From Clostridia bacterium (lineage in GTDB: Bacteria > Bacillota > Clostridia > Oscillospirales > CAG-272): 5,376 nt of DNA. The notes under the pieces were generated by a model that did not search any database, was not told the origin of the DNA, and worked only from the letters and a program-made list of their open reading frames with translations. Numbering within the stretch: position 1 is the stretch's first letter; each line of letters opens with the position of its first letter. The position numbers and the translations under genes were made by a program. This document shows positions 1 to 5,331 of the stretch, in pieces. Location: NCBI GenBank assembly GCA_017612495.1, contig JAGAFQ010000112.1, forward strand, positions 1 to 5,376. The letters run 5' to 3'.

Positions 1-5
1 ACTCG

Positions 6-20
6 TTTTTTAACACCCCC
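6..20. repeat. Left copy of a 15-nt repeat shared with the plus-strand terminator hairpin
   Basis: TTTTTTAACACCCCC at 6-20 matches the right arm of the hairpin at 175-189 (TTTTTTAACAACCCC) at 14 of 15 positions. It is also complementary, with one mismatch, to the left arm at 150-164. It could be the 3' arm of another terminator cut off by the window edge, one end of a small palindromic element spanning roughly 6-164, or an alternative pairing partner for the hairpin. The rest of 1-110 holds only weak short inverted repeats (for example 32-36 with 44-48) and no supportable coding region. Confidence 0.4.
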
Positions 21-110
21 TCGCGGTTTAGGCGGTCGGGTGCCGCCGAAAACGCCGCGACATTTTACGGTTTTTGCCTTAAAAACACCCGATTTGCTCT
101 TTTTCAAAGC

Positions 111-136
111 AAAAACGGCGGCTGTTCAAGCCGCCG
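111..136 (-). terminator. Rho-independent terminator of the minus-strand operon
   Basis: Read on the minus strand, CGGCGGCT (136-129), a five-base loop TGAAC and AGCCGCCG (123-116) form a perfect 8-bp GC-rich stem, followed directly by five T (115-111). This is a textbook intrinsic terminator. It lies about 73 nt beyond the serpin stop codon and has no T tract in the other direction, so it most likely ends the operon transcript. Confidence 0.85.
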
Positions 137-149
137 AGTCAAATTCGAC

Positions 150-194
150 GGGGTTGTTAAAAAAGTCCGATGACTTTTTTAACAACCCCTTTTT
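150..194 (+). terminator. Plus-strand intrinsic terminator with perfect 18-bp stem
   Basis: GGGGTTGTTAAAAAAGTC (150-167), the loop CGAT (168-171) and its exact reverse complement (172-189) form an uninterrupted 18-bp stem, followed on the plus strand by T5 (190-194). On the minus strand the stem is followed by GTCGAATTT, which is not a terminator tail. It would therefore stop plus-strand transcripts entering from the left before they run antisense into the serpin. It ends 14 nt before the serpin stop codon, so it is also part of the serpin mRNA 3' end and may stabilise it. Confidence 0.75.
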
Positions 195-208
195 CGTTTT
201 ATATCGTT

Positions 209-1459
209 TCACTTAATATTATCCAGCGAGCCGATAAAGATAGGGCAGGAGTATTCGAGGTCTATTATCATATAGATAAAGGGTTTGTCGAGTATGACGG
301 TTTTTGTTTCTACGGGTTCAGCACTCTTTGTCGCCATCGGAATATCGGTGACTGCCGCCGCTTTTGTGCCGTTTCTGTCGACCTCGATATGGGTGCGATG
401 GCTGACTCCCGCGGCAAAAATATCATTGGCAATGCCCGAAAAATCGGCTTTTGCGGCATCGAATGCGTCTATGACGCCGAGCTTTTTCATCGTTTGCGAA
501 ACGTCGGTGGAAAAATCTATCGAAAACTCGGGCATTTTGACTTTTACCTTGTCTGTATCTGCGTTTTTGATGAGCGCATAGAGAGATGCGGCATCGAGCG
601 ATTTTATAAATTCGCCGTTTGTCATTTCATTCGGCAAAAGCGCCGAGAAAGCATATTTTCCGTCGGAATACGGCTTTATAAATCCCTTTGCGTTTTCATT
701 TTCGATATAGAGGTTTTCTTCGGAGCAGAGCATTTTGACGTCGCTCTTTGAGCCGTCGGCGTTATTGAAAACGTAGTCCTTGATATTCGTATCGAAATAT
801 TTGTTTTCCCAGGTCGATTCAAACGCAATGGCATTTATGATGTGCATGACCTCGTTCGGATAGAGGTCATTTATGATCTTTTCTATCATTCCGTTCGTGT
901 TGGCTTTCACCCAATTATTGATATCCGAAACGGTAGTGTCGTCAAAGGGAGATGCGAAAATCCCTGCGCCGTAATAATCGGCATTCTTTTGCAGAAAGTC
1001 TTTGTTTGCGGCGAATGAGCCGTTGTTTTTGAACCATACGGAATTTGCGATGTGAAGCGGATTTGTTTTGAGATCCGATTGCGAGCGCATATAGGAATAA
1101 AGTTCGTTATTCAGCGTATCGACATCGGATGTGAGAAACTTTTCGAGCTGTGCCTTTGTTTCTCCGTTTGCTCCGTTTGTGAGCATCGAGAGGGCATAGA
1201 TTATCGAGAGGGGAGATATGAGCGCGTTTACATCTTTATTTGCGTCATCTTTCATCAAATCAAGCGATAAAGTACAAAGTGCTTTTGAAAAAGTGTCGGT
1301 CACGGGTACGGCATCGACTTTTTTCGGAGTGACGGTCTTATTGAGATCTTCTGCCGAGATCTTCGGCACTATCGTGCATCCCGTAAATGCCGAAAGCGTT
1401 AAGACGGCGCAAAGGATGAGCGCAGATGCGCGCAATATTGCAGTTTTTTTCATATTCAT
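209..1459 (-). CDS. Serpin-family serine protease inhibitor, predicted lipoprotein
   Basis: This 416-aa protein is a full-length serpin. It should be exported and lipid-anchored on the outer face of the membrane: residues 1-27 are a signal peptide (MNMKKT, then a hydrophobic core) ending in FTGC, with Cys28 as the lipidation site; Phe at -3 is tolerated but not typical. A roughly 25-residue linker precedes the serpin fold, which starts near residue 55. Family landmarks are SPLSIIYALSMLTNGANGET (82-101), the INNWVKANTNG stretch (180-190), INAIAFESTWE (208-218), ADFSGI (338-343) and HIEVDRNGTKAAAVT (357-371), the last being the hinge of the reactive centre loop. Small residues at P12-P10 (Ala367-369) fit an inhibitory serpin that inserts its loop into sheet A. 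Canonical counting puts P1 at Lys378 and P1' at Ser379, implying trypsin-like target proteases. GGAGG lies 5 nt before the first ATG and 11 nt before the third codon, also ATG, so either may start. It is 53 nt after the Gph-like gene, with no clear promoter between. Target and biological role are inference. Confidence 0.93.
   Translation of the reverse strand: MNMKKTAILRASALILCAVLTLSAFTGCTIVPKISAEDLNKTVTPKKVDAVPVTDTFSKALCTLSLDLMKDDANKDVNALISPLSIIYALSMLTNGANGETKAQLEKFLTSDVDTLNNELYSYMRSQSDLKTNPLHIANSVWFKNNGSFAANKDFLQKNADYYGAGIFASPFDDTTVSDINNWVKANTNGMIEKIINDLYPNEVMHIINAIAFESTWENKYFDTNIKDYVFNNADGSKSDVKMLCSEENLYIENENAKGFIKPYSDGKYAFSALLPNEMTNGEFIKSLDAASLYALIKNADTDKVKVKMPEFSIDFSTDVSQTMKKLGVIDAFDAAKADFSGIANDIFAAGVSHRTHIEVDRNGTKAAAVTDIPMATKSAEPVETKTVILDKPFIYMIIDLEYSCPIFIGSLDNIK
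287..376 (-). other. Serpin reactive centre loop coding segment (residues 362-391)
   Basis: The segment encodes the hinge N-G-T-K-A-A-A-V-T and the exposed bait loop up to the conserved Asp-Lys-Pro-Phe (391-394). Taking Gly364 as P15, as Gly344 is in alpha-1-antitrypsin, P1 is Lys378 (codon AAG, 326-328) and P1' is Ser379 (323-325). The distance from P1 to the conserved Pro393 is 15 residues. That is longer than in alpha-1-antitrypsin (11) and close to antithrombin (14), so the P1 assignment could shift slightly. Confidence 0.7.
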
Positions 1460-1464
1460 ATAAA

Positions 1465-1469
1465 CCTCC
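1465..1469 (-). promoter_or_regulatory. Ribosome binding site of the serpin gene
   Basis: GGAGG on the minus strand is 5 nt before the ATG at 1459 and 11 nt before the in-frame ATG at 1453. The first spacing is on the short side and the second on the long side. The protein may therefore begin MNMKK or MKK, with no effect on the signal peptide core. Confidence 0.75.
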
Positions 1470-1512
1470 GTTTTCGGTTTTGCCTATGTGACGATGAAAA
1501 AATAAAAAAGTT

Positions 1513-2160
1513 TCAATTTGCAAAGATAATTCTTTCAAGTTCGGCGGTGTCTGATACGATCACCTCGGCACCGGCAGTGATAAGCTGCTCTTTTGTGCGA
1601 AATCCCCAATCAACGCAGATAAGGGAGAGGGATGAGTTTTTCGCGGTGGCGATATCCACCTCGCTATCCCCTATGTAAACGGCGTTTTCGCGCTTTTCGC
1701 CGAGGGAATCGAGCGCAAAGAATATCGCTTCGGGGCTCGGCTTTTTCGGCACGTTCTCTTTGGCGCCGACGGCGATATCCACAAGATCTCCGAAAAAGCG
1801 GCGGCAGAGATTTTGCGCCTCTTTGTCTGCCTTGTTCGTGACAACGGCGATCTTGACACCGCGCTTTTTGAGCTTTTCAAACAACTCGCAAATGCCGTTA
1901 TAGGGACGTGTATTGTCGCACGAGTGCTTTGAGTAGTACGGCATAAAATCAAAGACGACCTTTTCATAGTCGCCGTTTTCTGGTGTCGCCCTTTTGCAGA
2001 GCATGGGGATGCCGTTGCCCACAAATGCCATGACCTCTGTTTCGCTGCGCTTCGGATATCCGTTTTTTTTGAGCGCATAGTTTAAGGCATCGGCAAGATC
2101 GTATAAGGTATTGAGTATCGTGCCGTCAAGATCGAAGACGGCAACGGAATATTTGTTCAT
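1513..2160 (-). CDS. HAD-superfamily hydrolase, phosphoglycolate phosphatase (Gph)-like
   Basis: The 215-aa protein is a cytosolic HAD subfamily I phosphatase that removes phosphate from small metabolites using an aspartyl-phosphate intermediate and Mg2+. Numbering from the chosen ATG, motif I is FDLDGTILNT (nucleophile Asp10, general acid/base Asp12). An alpha-helical cap of roughly residues 17-85 follows. Motif II is VVTNK with Thr108, motif III is KKPSPEA with Lys140, and motif IV is IGDSEVDI with Asp165 and Asp169. All catalytic residues are present and the length is usual for Gph/PpaX-like enzymes. The sequence places it in the Gph group (COG0546) but does not settle the substrate, which could be 2-phosphoglycolate, pyrophosphate or a sugar phosphate. 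A longer frame opens at a GTG (2166) overlapping the stop of the radical SAM gene. I prefer the ATG at 2160 because GGAG (2168-2171) stands 7 nt before it and is far too close to the GTG. The 2-nt gap implies translational coupling with the upstream gene. Confidence 0.9.
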   Translation of the reverse strand: MNKYSVAVFDLDGTILNTLYDLADALNYALKKNGYPKRSETEVMAFVGNGIPMLCKRATPENGDYEKVVFDFMPYYSKHSCDNTRPYNGICELFEKLKKRGVKIAVVTNKADKEAQNLCRRFFGDLVDIAVGAKENVPKKPSPEAIFFALDSLGEKRENAVYIGDSEVDIATAKNSSLSLICVDWGFRTKEQLITAGAEVIVSDTAELERIIFAN

Positions 2161-2162
2161 AG

Positions 2163-3062
2163 TCACACTCCGTAAAAATCAAAATCGGGAATAAAGCTTT
2201 CGCCGATGCTCTCGCCGTCTTGCAAAAATCCGTTTTCGATGCCGATCTTTTCGGCATATCGGCAAAGCTCGTCATAGTCTTTTGGCGGTACGCTTGATCG
2301 CAGTTCTTTCGGCAGATCGGCGCAATTTATGGGCGTATATTGGCTCATTATACTTATATAGATGCGATTGCCGTAGGTTTCGTGCAGATAGTAAAGTATC
2401 TTTTTTGCATCATTGCAAAGCTGCGGCAGCAAAAGCAGACGAACGATGATGCCGCGTTTCATGATGCCGTTTTCGTCGAACTCGCAAAACGGTATCTGGC
2501 GGTGCATCTCATAGAGCGATTTTTGCGCTGTGTCGAAATAATCGGGAACGTTTGAATATTTCTTTGCGTATTCATTTGAAAAATATTTGAAATCGGGAAG
2601 ATATATGTCGATGAGCCCCGAGAGCGCCCTTATGGTCTCGGGCGACGAATATCCGCTTGAATTCCAAACGAACGGCAGATCGAAGCCCTGCTTTTTTGCT
2701 TTTTCTATCGCATATACGATATGGGGCGCAAAATGGTCGGGAGTCACTAAATTTATGTTGCAGGCGCCCTTGTCGCGCAGCTCGAAGAAAATTTCGCAAA
2801 GGCGGTCGCGATCGACCTCTTTTGAGTGCATACCGCGGCTTATTTCTCGGTTTTGGCAGAAGACGCAGCCAAGAGAGCATCCGCCGAAGAAAACGGCTCC
2901 CGAGCCGTTTTTCCCCTCAAGGCAAGGCTCCTCCCACAAGTGCAATGCGGCACGTGAAAGAGAGAGGGCGGAGCCCGTTTTGCAATAGCCCGTTTTTATA
3001 TTTCTGTCGACCCTGCATTTGCGCGGGCAAAGAGTACAGTTTTTATAGCTGTCAAAATCCAT
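2163..3062 (-). CDS. Radical SAM protein, PflX / pyruvate formate-lyase activase-like (COG1313)
   Basis: The 299-aa protein belongs to the PflX-like radical SAM group, named for resemblance to pyruvate formate-lyase activating enzyme; its real substrate is unknown. Residues 62-69 (CSLGCVFC) are the CxxxCxxC motif binding the [4Fe-4S] cluster that cleaves S-adenosylmethionine. Upstream, Cys9, Cys12, Cys16 and Cys27 (CTLCPRKC, then GYC) form the N-terminal cysteine cluster typical of the family and could bind a second metal site. Other family blocks are EEPCLEG (44-50), GSGAVFFGGC (53-62), NINLVTPDHF (102-111), the SSGY motif (135-138), IDIYLPDFKY (151-160) and MSQYTP (239-244). Where I remember RHLVLPG as usual, this protein has RLLLLPQ (208-214). 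Length fits the family and there is no SPASM extension, which argues against peptide maturation. It starts 4 nt after the YjjG-like gene; only a weak GAG precedes the ATG, so translation is probably coupled. It ends 2 nt before the Gph-like ATG. Confidence 0.9.
   Translation of the reverse strand: MDFDSYKNCTLCPRKCRVDRNIKTGYCKTGSALSLSRAALHLWEEPCLEGKNGSGAVFFGGCSLGCVFCQNREISRGMHSKEVDRDRLCEIFFELRDKGACNINLVTPDHFAPHIVYAIEKAKKQGFDLPFVWNSSGYSSPETIRALSGLIDIYLPDFKYFSNEYAKKYSNVPDYFDTAQKSLYEMHRQIPFCEFDENGIMKRGIIVRLLLLPQLCNDAKKILYYLHETYGNRIYISIMSQYTPINCADLPKELRSSVPPKDYDELCRYAEKIGIENGFLQDGESIGESFIPDFDFYGV
2168..2171 (-). promoter_or_regulatory. Ribosome binding site that decides the Gph-like start
   Basis: The minus strand reads TACGGAGTGTGACTATGAAC. 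GGAG is 7 nt before the ATG at 2160 but directly abuts the GTG at 2166, so the ATG is the likelier start. The site lies inside the last codons of the radical SAM gene, as expected for coupled translation. Confidence 0.65.
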
Positions 3063-3066
3063 ATAT

Positions 3067-3759
3067 TCACTCGCGGTTTTTTAAGTCTTTTATAAGCGCG
3101 GCACCCTCTTTGAGCGTCTTTACGGTATATGTCGGAAGACGGGAGCCTGTATTATCGCATCTTTTGAACCAGACGGTGCGAATTCCGACCGCCGCGGCGC
3201 CTTTTATATCTGCATCGAGAGAATCACCGAACATAATTATTTCATCCTTGCAAAGCGGTTTAAGCGCTCTTATGCAGTATTCGAAAAATTCCGCCGACGG
3301 TTTTGCCGCGCCGATCTCGCCCGAGACGAAATATTTTGAGATGTATTTATCTGAATTTGCAAGTCTGAATCTTTCCTGCTGCTGACCTTGGCGGGCGTTA
3401 GATGCAACGCAGACGCAAAAATCTTCGCTCAAAGCTTTGAGCGCATCTTCGGCGCCATCCACCGTTTCGTGACTGCGGTTTAAGTGCTTTTGGAACACAC
3501 TTTCAAATACGCGCCCGTCGGTCTTCACTCCGACGCAGGAAAAAATCGTATCAAAGCGGATGTTAAAGAGTTCTTCCAACGTTATCTCGCCTTTTTCAAG
3601 CCTTATCCAAAGCTTGCGGTTTTCGGGCAAAAATACGTCTATCATATTTTCGGGGAGCAAAACGCCGAGTTCGTTTGCCGCCTTTTTGAGCGCATAGTCG
3701 GCGCATTTTTTGAAGTCGAAGACTGTGTCATCGACATCGATAAGGACTGCTTTTATCAC
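3067..3759 (-). CDS. HAD-superfamily hydrolase, YjjG-type (noncanonical) pyrimidine nucleotidase family
   Basis: The 230-aa protein is a HAD subfamily IA phosphatase resembling YjjG, a 5'-nucleotidase that in E. coli dephosphorylates pyrimidine and damaged nucleotides. Motif I is LIDVDDTVFDF (Asp8 nucleophile, Asp10 acid/base); a helical cap spans about residues 17-100. Motif II is ASNARQGQQQERF with Ser120, where the QQ stretch after the motif is typical of YjjG. Motif III is GAAKPSAEFF with Lys153, and motif IV is MFGDSLDADI with Asp179 and Asp184. All catalytic positions are intact and the size matches the family. The start is GTG, supported by GGAG (3766-3769) 6 nt upstream; there is no nearby ATG. 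It begins 12 nt after the mgtE stop and ends 4 nt before the radical SAM gene, within the same operon. Substrate is inferred from family resemblance only, and a general phosphatase role is possible. Confidence 0.88.
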   Translation of the reverse strand: MIKAVLIDVDDTVFDFKKCADYALKKAANELGVLLPENMIDVFLPENRKLWIRLEKGEITLEELFNIRFDTIFSCVGVKTDGRVFESVFQKHLNRSHETVDGAEDALKALSEDFCVCVASNARQGQQQERFRLANSDKYISKYFVSGEIGAAKPSAEFFEYCIRALKPLCKDEIIMFGDSLDADIKGAAAVGIRTVWFKRCDNTGSRLPTYTVKTLKEGAALIKDLKNRE

Positions 3760-3771
3760 TTGAAACTCCGA

Positions 3772-5142
3772 TCAAAACAATATTGCATTGGCAAAAGCGA
3801 AATACACGAGCAGAGAAATCGCATCGACAATGGTGGTAATAAAGGGACTTGCCATAACGGCGGGGTCGAATTTGAGTTTTTTTGCTATCATGGGCAGAGC
3901 GCAGCCGATGAATTTTGCCACTATGACGGTGAGCGCCATAGAAGCGCAAACGCAAAGCGCGACGATCACGTTTATCGAATCATTGCCCAAAAGCAGATGG
4001 TCGATGAGCATTATCTTGGCAAAGCAGGCAACGGATATTGCCGCCGCGCAGAGAATGGAGGCCGAAAACTCTTTGAAAATGACTCTCGGCAGATCTGAAA
4101 ACTTGATCTCGCCCAGAGAGAGGGCGCGAATGATCGTTACCGACGCCTGCGAGCCGGAGTTTCCGCCCGTATCCATAAGCATGGGGATGAACGCGGTCAA
4201 AACCGCGACTTTTGTCAGCGCATCTTCAAAGCTCGATATGATAAGACCCGTGAAGGTCGCCGAGACCATAAGGAGCAAAAGCCAAGGGATGCGGTGCAAA
4301 AAGAGTTCAAAAGCGCTCGTGTGCAAATAGCTCTTTTCGGAGGTAGACATACCCGAAATGATGCCGATATCCTCCGATACCTCATCGATGATGACGTCCA
4401 TGGCGTCGTCAAAGGTGACGATGCCTACCATACGGTTGTCGCCATCGACGATGGGCAGCGCCAAAAAGCCGTATTTGCGGAGCATTTGCGACGTTTCTTC
4501 GCGGTCGGTGAGTGTCGTTGCGCAGATGACGTTCGTTTCCATTATGTTTTTGATCTTTTCTTCATCGTCCTTGGCGATGATAAGATCCTTTACGGTCACG
4601 ACGCCGAGAAGCATACGCTTTTCGGTGACGTAGCAGGTGTAGATTGTCTCTTTGTCTATCGCCGTCTTCTTGATCCTTTCGAGCGCCTCTTTGATCGTCA
4701 TATCGGGGCGCAGAGAGACGTATTCCGTCGTCATAATGGAGCCTGCGGAATTTTCGGGATATTTGAGTATCTCGTTTATCTCTTTTCGAAAGCCCTCTTT
4801 TGTGTTTGAAAGTATGCGCTTAACGACGTTTGCCGGCATTTCTTCGACAAGGTCGGCGGCATCGTCAACGTACAGTTCGTTTATGACCTCGGTAAGCTCT
4901 TTATCCGAGAAGCAGGATATAAGCTCCTCCTGATAATCCGGCTCCATTTCGACAAAACATTCAGCCGCCGTTTCTTTGGGCAGAAGTCTGAACAGTTTTG
5001 TCATATCGGCAGAGTCGGTATTTTGCAAAACCGAGGCTATATCCATAGGATTCATGGTGACAAGAATATCCTTGATAGTCGGATATTTCTTTTCTTCGAT
5101 AAGTTTTGAGAGCGTTTGCTCAATAGTGATTTTTTCTTGCAT
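3772..5142 (-). CDS. mgtE: Magnesium transporter MgtE
   Basis: The 456-aa protein is a complete MgtE, the Mg2+-selective channel/transporter of the inner membrane (the Thermus protein has about 450 residues). Residues 1-130 form the cytosolic helical N domain (for example YVDDAADLVEEMP, 91-103). Two CBS domains follow at about 135-195, opening with the family's SAGSIMTTEY (132-141), and at about 200-255. In the family these domains sense cytosolic Mg2+ and close the pore. A linker corresponding to the plug helix leads to five predicted membrane segments: about 284-304, 309-330, 357-379, 389-413 and 430-452. The signature MDTGGNSGSQ (323-332) is present, and Asp440 in ITTIVDAISL corresponds to the pore aspartate (Asp432 in Thermus) that binds Mg2+. 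AAGGAGG (5150-5156) is 7 nt before the ATG. It is the first large gene of the operon. I see no M-box riboswitch in the 190 nt upstream, so feedback probably acts through the CBS/N domains. Confidence 0.97.
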   Translation of the reverse strand: MQEKITIEQTLSKLIEEKKYPTIKDILVTMNPMDIASVLQNTDSADMTKLFRLLPKETAAECFVEMEPDYQEELISCFSDKELTEVINELYVDDAADLVEEMPANVVKRILSNTKEGFRKEINEILKYPENSAGSIMTTEYVSLRPDMTIKEALERIKKTAIDKETIYTCYVTEKRMLLGVVTVKDLIIAKDDEEKIKNIMETNVICATTLTDREETSQMLRKYGFLALPIVDGDNRMVGIVTFDDAMDVIIDEVSEDIGIISGMSTSEKSYLHTSAFELFLHRIPWLLLLMVSATFTGLIISSFEDALTKVAVLTAFIPMLMDTGGNSGSQASVTIIRALSLGEIKFSDLPRVIFKEFSASILCAAAISVACFAKIMLIDHLLLGNDSINVIVALCVCASMALTVIVAKFIGCALPMIAKKLKFDPAVMASPFITTIVDAISLLVYFAFANAILF

Positions 5143-5149
5143 TGTGCTG

Positions 5150-5156
5150 CCTCCTT
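5150..5156 (-). promoter_or_regulatory. Ribosome binding site of mgtE
   Basis: AAGGAGG on the minus strand, 7 nt before the ATG at 5142, is a near-perfect match to the anti-Shine-Dalgarno sequence with optimal spacing and confirms the mgtE start. Confidence 0.9.
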
Positions 5157-5162
5157 ACTGTG

Positions 5163-5168
5163 ATTATA
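5163..5168 (-). promoter_or_regulatory. Possible -10 box (TATAAT) just upstream of mgtE
   Basis: A perfect TATAAT lies on the minus strand 20 nt before the mgtE ATG. No convincing -35 hexamer sits 16-18 nt further upstream (the sequence there is around TTTAGTTTT), and there is no TG extension. Initiation about 7 nt downstream would fall at the start of the ribosome binding site, giving a leader of only about 14 nt. It may be a weak promoter or chance. Confidence 0.25.
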
Positions 5169-5188
5169 GGTAAGTCGGCACGGTAAAA

Positions 5189-5272
5189 CTAAATGCGGAA
5201 ACATAAATGAACGTCGGATGTTTCCGTATCGCAATTATATTCTGCCGTACCGCCGGATGAGCCGGTATCCAT
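5189..5272 (-). CDS. Possible 27-aa small protein or leader peptide upstream of mgtE
   Basis: An ATG preceded at 7 nt by AGGAGG opens a 27-codon frame ending in TAG. The peptide starts MDTGSSGGTAE, is acidic in its middle, has cysteines at positions 14 and 24, and ends HLCFRI. It has no signal peptide or membrane segment and I recognise no family. The support is the ribosome binding site, which is as good as that of mgtE with the same spacing, and the position between the end of the upstream gene (5332) and mgtE, whose ATG follows 46 nt after the stop. It could be a genuine small protein cotranscribed with mgtE, a leader peptide influencing mgtE translation, or a chance frame. It does not resemble the E. 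coli MgtL leader: it has no Asp/Glu-Pro start and no proline. The Gly/Ser-rich beginning is partly dictated by repeated CCGG motifs in the DNA. Confidence 0.45.
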   Translation of the reverse strand: MDTGSSGGTAEYNCDTETSDVHLCFRI

Positions 5273-5279
5273 AATATTT

Positions 5280-5285
5280 CCTCCT
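5280..5285 (-). promoter_or_regulatory. Ribosome binding site of the 27-codon small ORF
   Basis: AGGAGG on the minus strand is 7 nt before the ATG at 5272. It is the main reason to take this small ORF seriously. No other start codon lies within its reach that opens a longer frame. Confidence 0.6.
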
Positions 5286-5331
5286 GTTCGGTTATTTTAA
5301 GACCCGTTTGGGTATGGTTTCTTGTTTGTGT

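Noticed and set aside
170..751. Plus-strand open frame of 193 codons opposite the serpin
   Set aside because: It lies antisense to a clearly recognisable serpin, has no ribosome binding site of note, starts inside the terminator hairpin loop, and its translation resembles no protein family. It is a shadow frame.
846..870. 8-bp perfect inverted repeat (ATGACCTC / GAGGTCAT, 9-nt loop)
   Set aside because: It lies within the serpin coding region over a normal stretch of the protein (NDLYPNEVMH) with no T tract. It is probably chance.
1460..1512. Separate promoter for the serpin in the 53-nt gap
   Set aside because: The gap is T-rich and TTGAAA-like hexamers occur, but no -10 box stands at a suitable distance. 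It was not supported well enough to list.
2657..3385. Plus-strand open frame of 242 codons opposite the radical SAM and YjjG-like genes
   Set aside because: It crosses the junction of two well-supported genes on the other strand. Its Arg/Ser-rich translation is typical of a reversed coding frame.
5052..5234. Minus-strand 60-codon frame crossing the mgtE start
   Set aside because: It begins at a TTG without a ribosome binding site and runs out of frame through the start of mgtE and its Shine-Dalgarno sequence.
2163..5272. RiPP cluster: Cys-containing small peptide plus radical SAM enzyme
   Set aside because: The radical SAM protein is of the PflX type without a SPASM or peptide-recognition domain, is 2 kb away behind mgtE, and no transporter or peptidase for a peptide is present.
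5143..5331. M-box (ykoK) magnesium riboswitch
   Set aside because: I looked for its conserved core and did not recognise it. The space is short and mostly taken by the small ORF and two ribosome binding sites.
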